NCBI RefSeq assembly: GCF_900114735.1
Contig: NZ_FOUA01000001.1
Span: 446,278-510,277, forward strand
Direction of reading: 5' to 3'
Origin: Halopseudomonas bauzanensis
GTDB lineage: Bacteria; Pseudomonadota; Gammaproteobacteria; Pseudomonadales; Pseudomonadaceae
Length of the DNA stretch: 64,000 nucleotides
Part shown: one piece after another, positions 63,967-64,000 of the stretch
How positions within the stretch are numbered: the stretch's first letter is position 1
How the letters are laid out: each line of letters begins with the position of its first letter
Notes under the pieces: model-generated
What the model saw: the letters and a program-made list of their open reading frames with translations, nothing else
Database searches by the model: none
What the model was told of the DNA's origin: nothing
Made by a program: the position numbers and the translations under genes

Positions 63967-64000
63967 GGCATATCCCTCTCTTGCTTTTTTTATCGGTCAG

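Overview
The window looks like a chromosomal segment of a halotolerant, probably marine, member of the Pseudomonadaceae (Halopseudomonas / P. pertucinogena-type is my best guess). Reasons: high GC; the gene order ispF-truD-surE-pcm-nlpD next to fghA-adhC-LysR, which matches the P. aeruginosa PA3623-PA3630 block; a Pseudomonas-type polar-flagellum locus with fleQ-fleSR; REP-type palindromes; a CrcZ/CrcY-type RNA; and a complete ectoine/hydroxyectoine operon. The lineage is inferred from synteny and protein similarity read by eye; no search was run.

Layout. 15-4762 (minus): nlpD, a PopT/DUF368 flippase inserted between pcm and nlpD, pcm, surE, truD and ispF, tightly overlapped. 5113-8178: glutathione-dependent formaldehyde detoxification (fghA, adhC) with a divergent LysR regulator. 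8291-16783: a DUF4168 exported protein (minus), then on plus a sensor kinase/sigma54 response-regulator pair followed by a MacAB-type tripartite efflux operon and a small unknown gene. 16912-20516: epoxide-hydrolase-like enzyme, a preQ1-I riboswitch with a queuosine-precursor transporter, and ligB. 20519-22438: speA (minus). 22777-27405 (plus): ectA-ectB-ectC-ectD-ask. 27548-29231 (minus): an alpha/beta hydrolase and a SIMPL protein.

29366-55768 is a flagellar locus, transcribed on minus from fliC to flhB: fliC, flaG, fliD, fliS2, [insert], fliS, fliT, fleQ, fleS, fleR, fliE, fliF, fliG, fliH, fliI, fliJ, hpt, fliK, fliL, fliM, fliN, fliO, fliP, fliQ, fliR, flhB. Sigma54-type -24/-12 elements precede fliE, fleS, fliL and fliD, and sigma28-type promoters precede fliC and fliS, so the FleQ > FleSR > FliA hierarchy can be read from the DNA. 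The insert between the two fliS paralogues carries a lipoprotein sulfatase with a dockerin-like tail and an Rpn/DUF4351 putative nuclease flanked by direct copies of a 29-bp palindrome.

56211-56657, upstream of fliC, has no protein gene but on minus shows the full architecture of a CrcZ/CrcY-type Hfq/Crc-titrating small RNA: an upstream palindrome, a sigma54 promoter, five A-rich CA-motif clusters and a terminator. 56658-61608 holds a small uncharacterised catabolic group (TauD-type dioxygenase, keto-acid hydratase-family enzyme, divergent AraC regulator with a tandem-repeat operator, DadA-like oxidoreductase, SDR). The window closes with a second dockerin-tailed lipoprotein sulfatase (61783-63966, minus), a paralogue of the one inside the flagellar locus.

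No tRNA, rRNA, CRISPR array or classical insertion sequence was seen.
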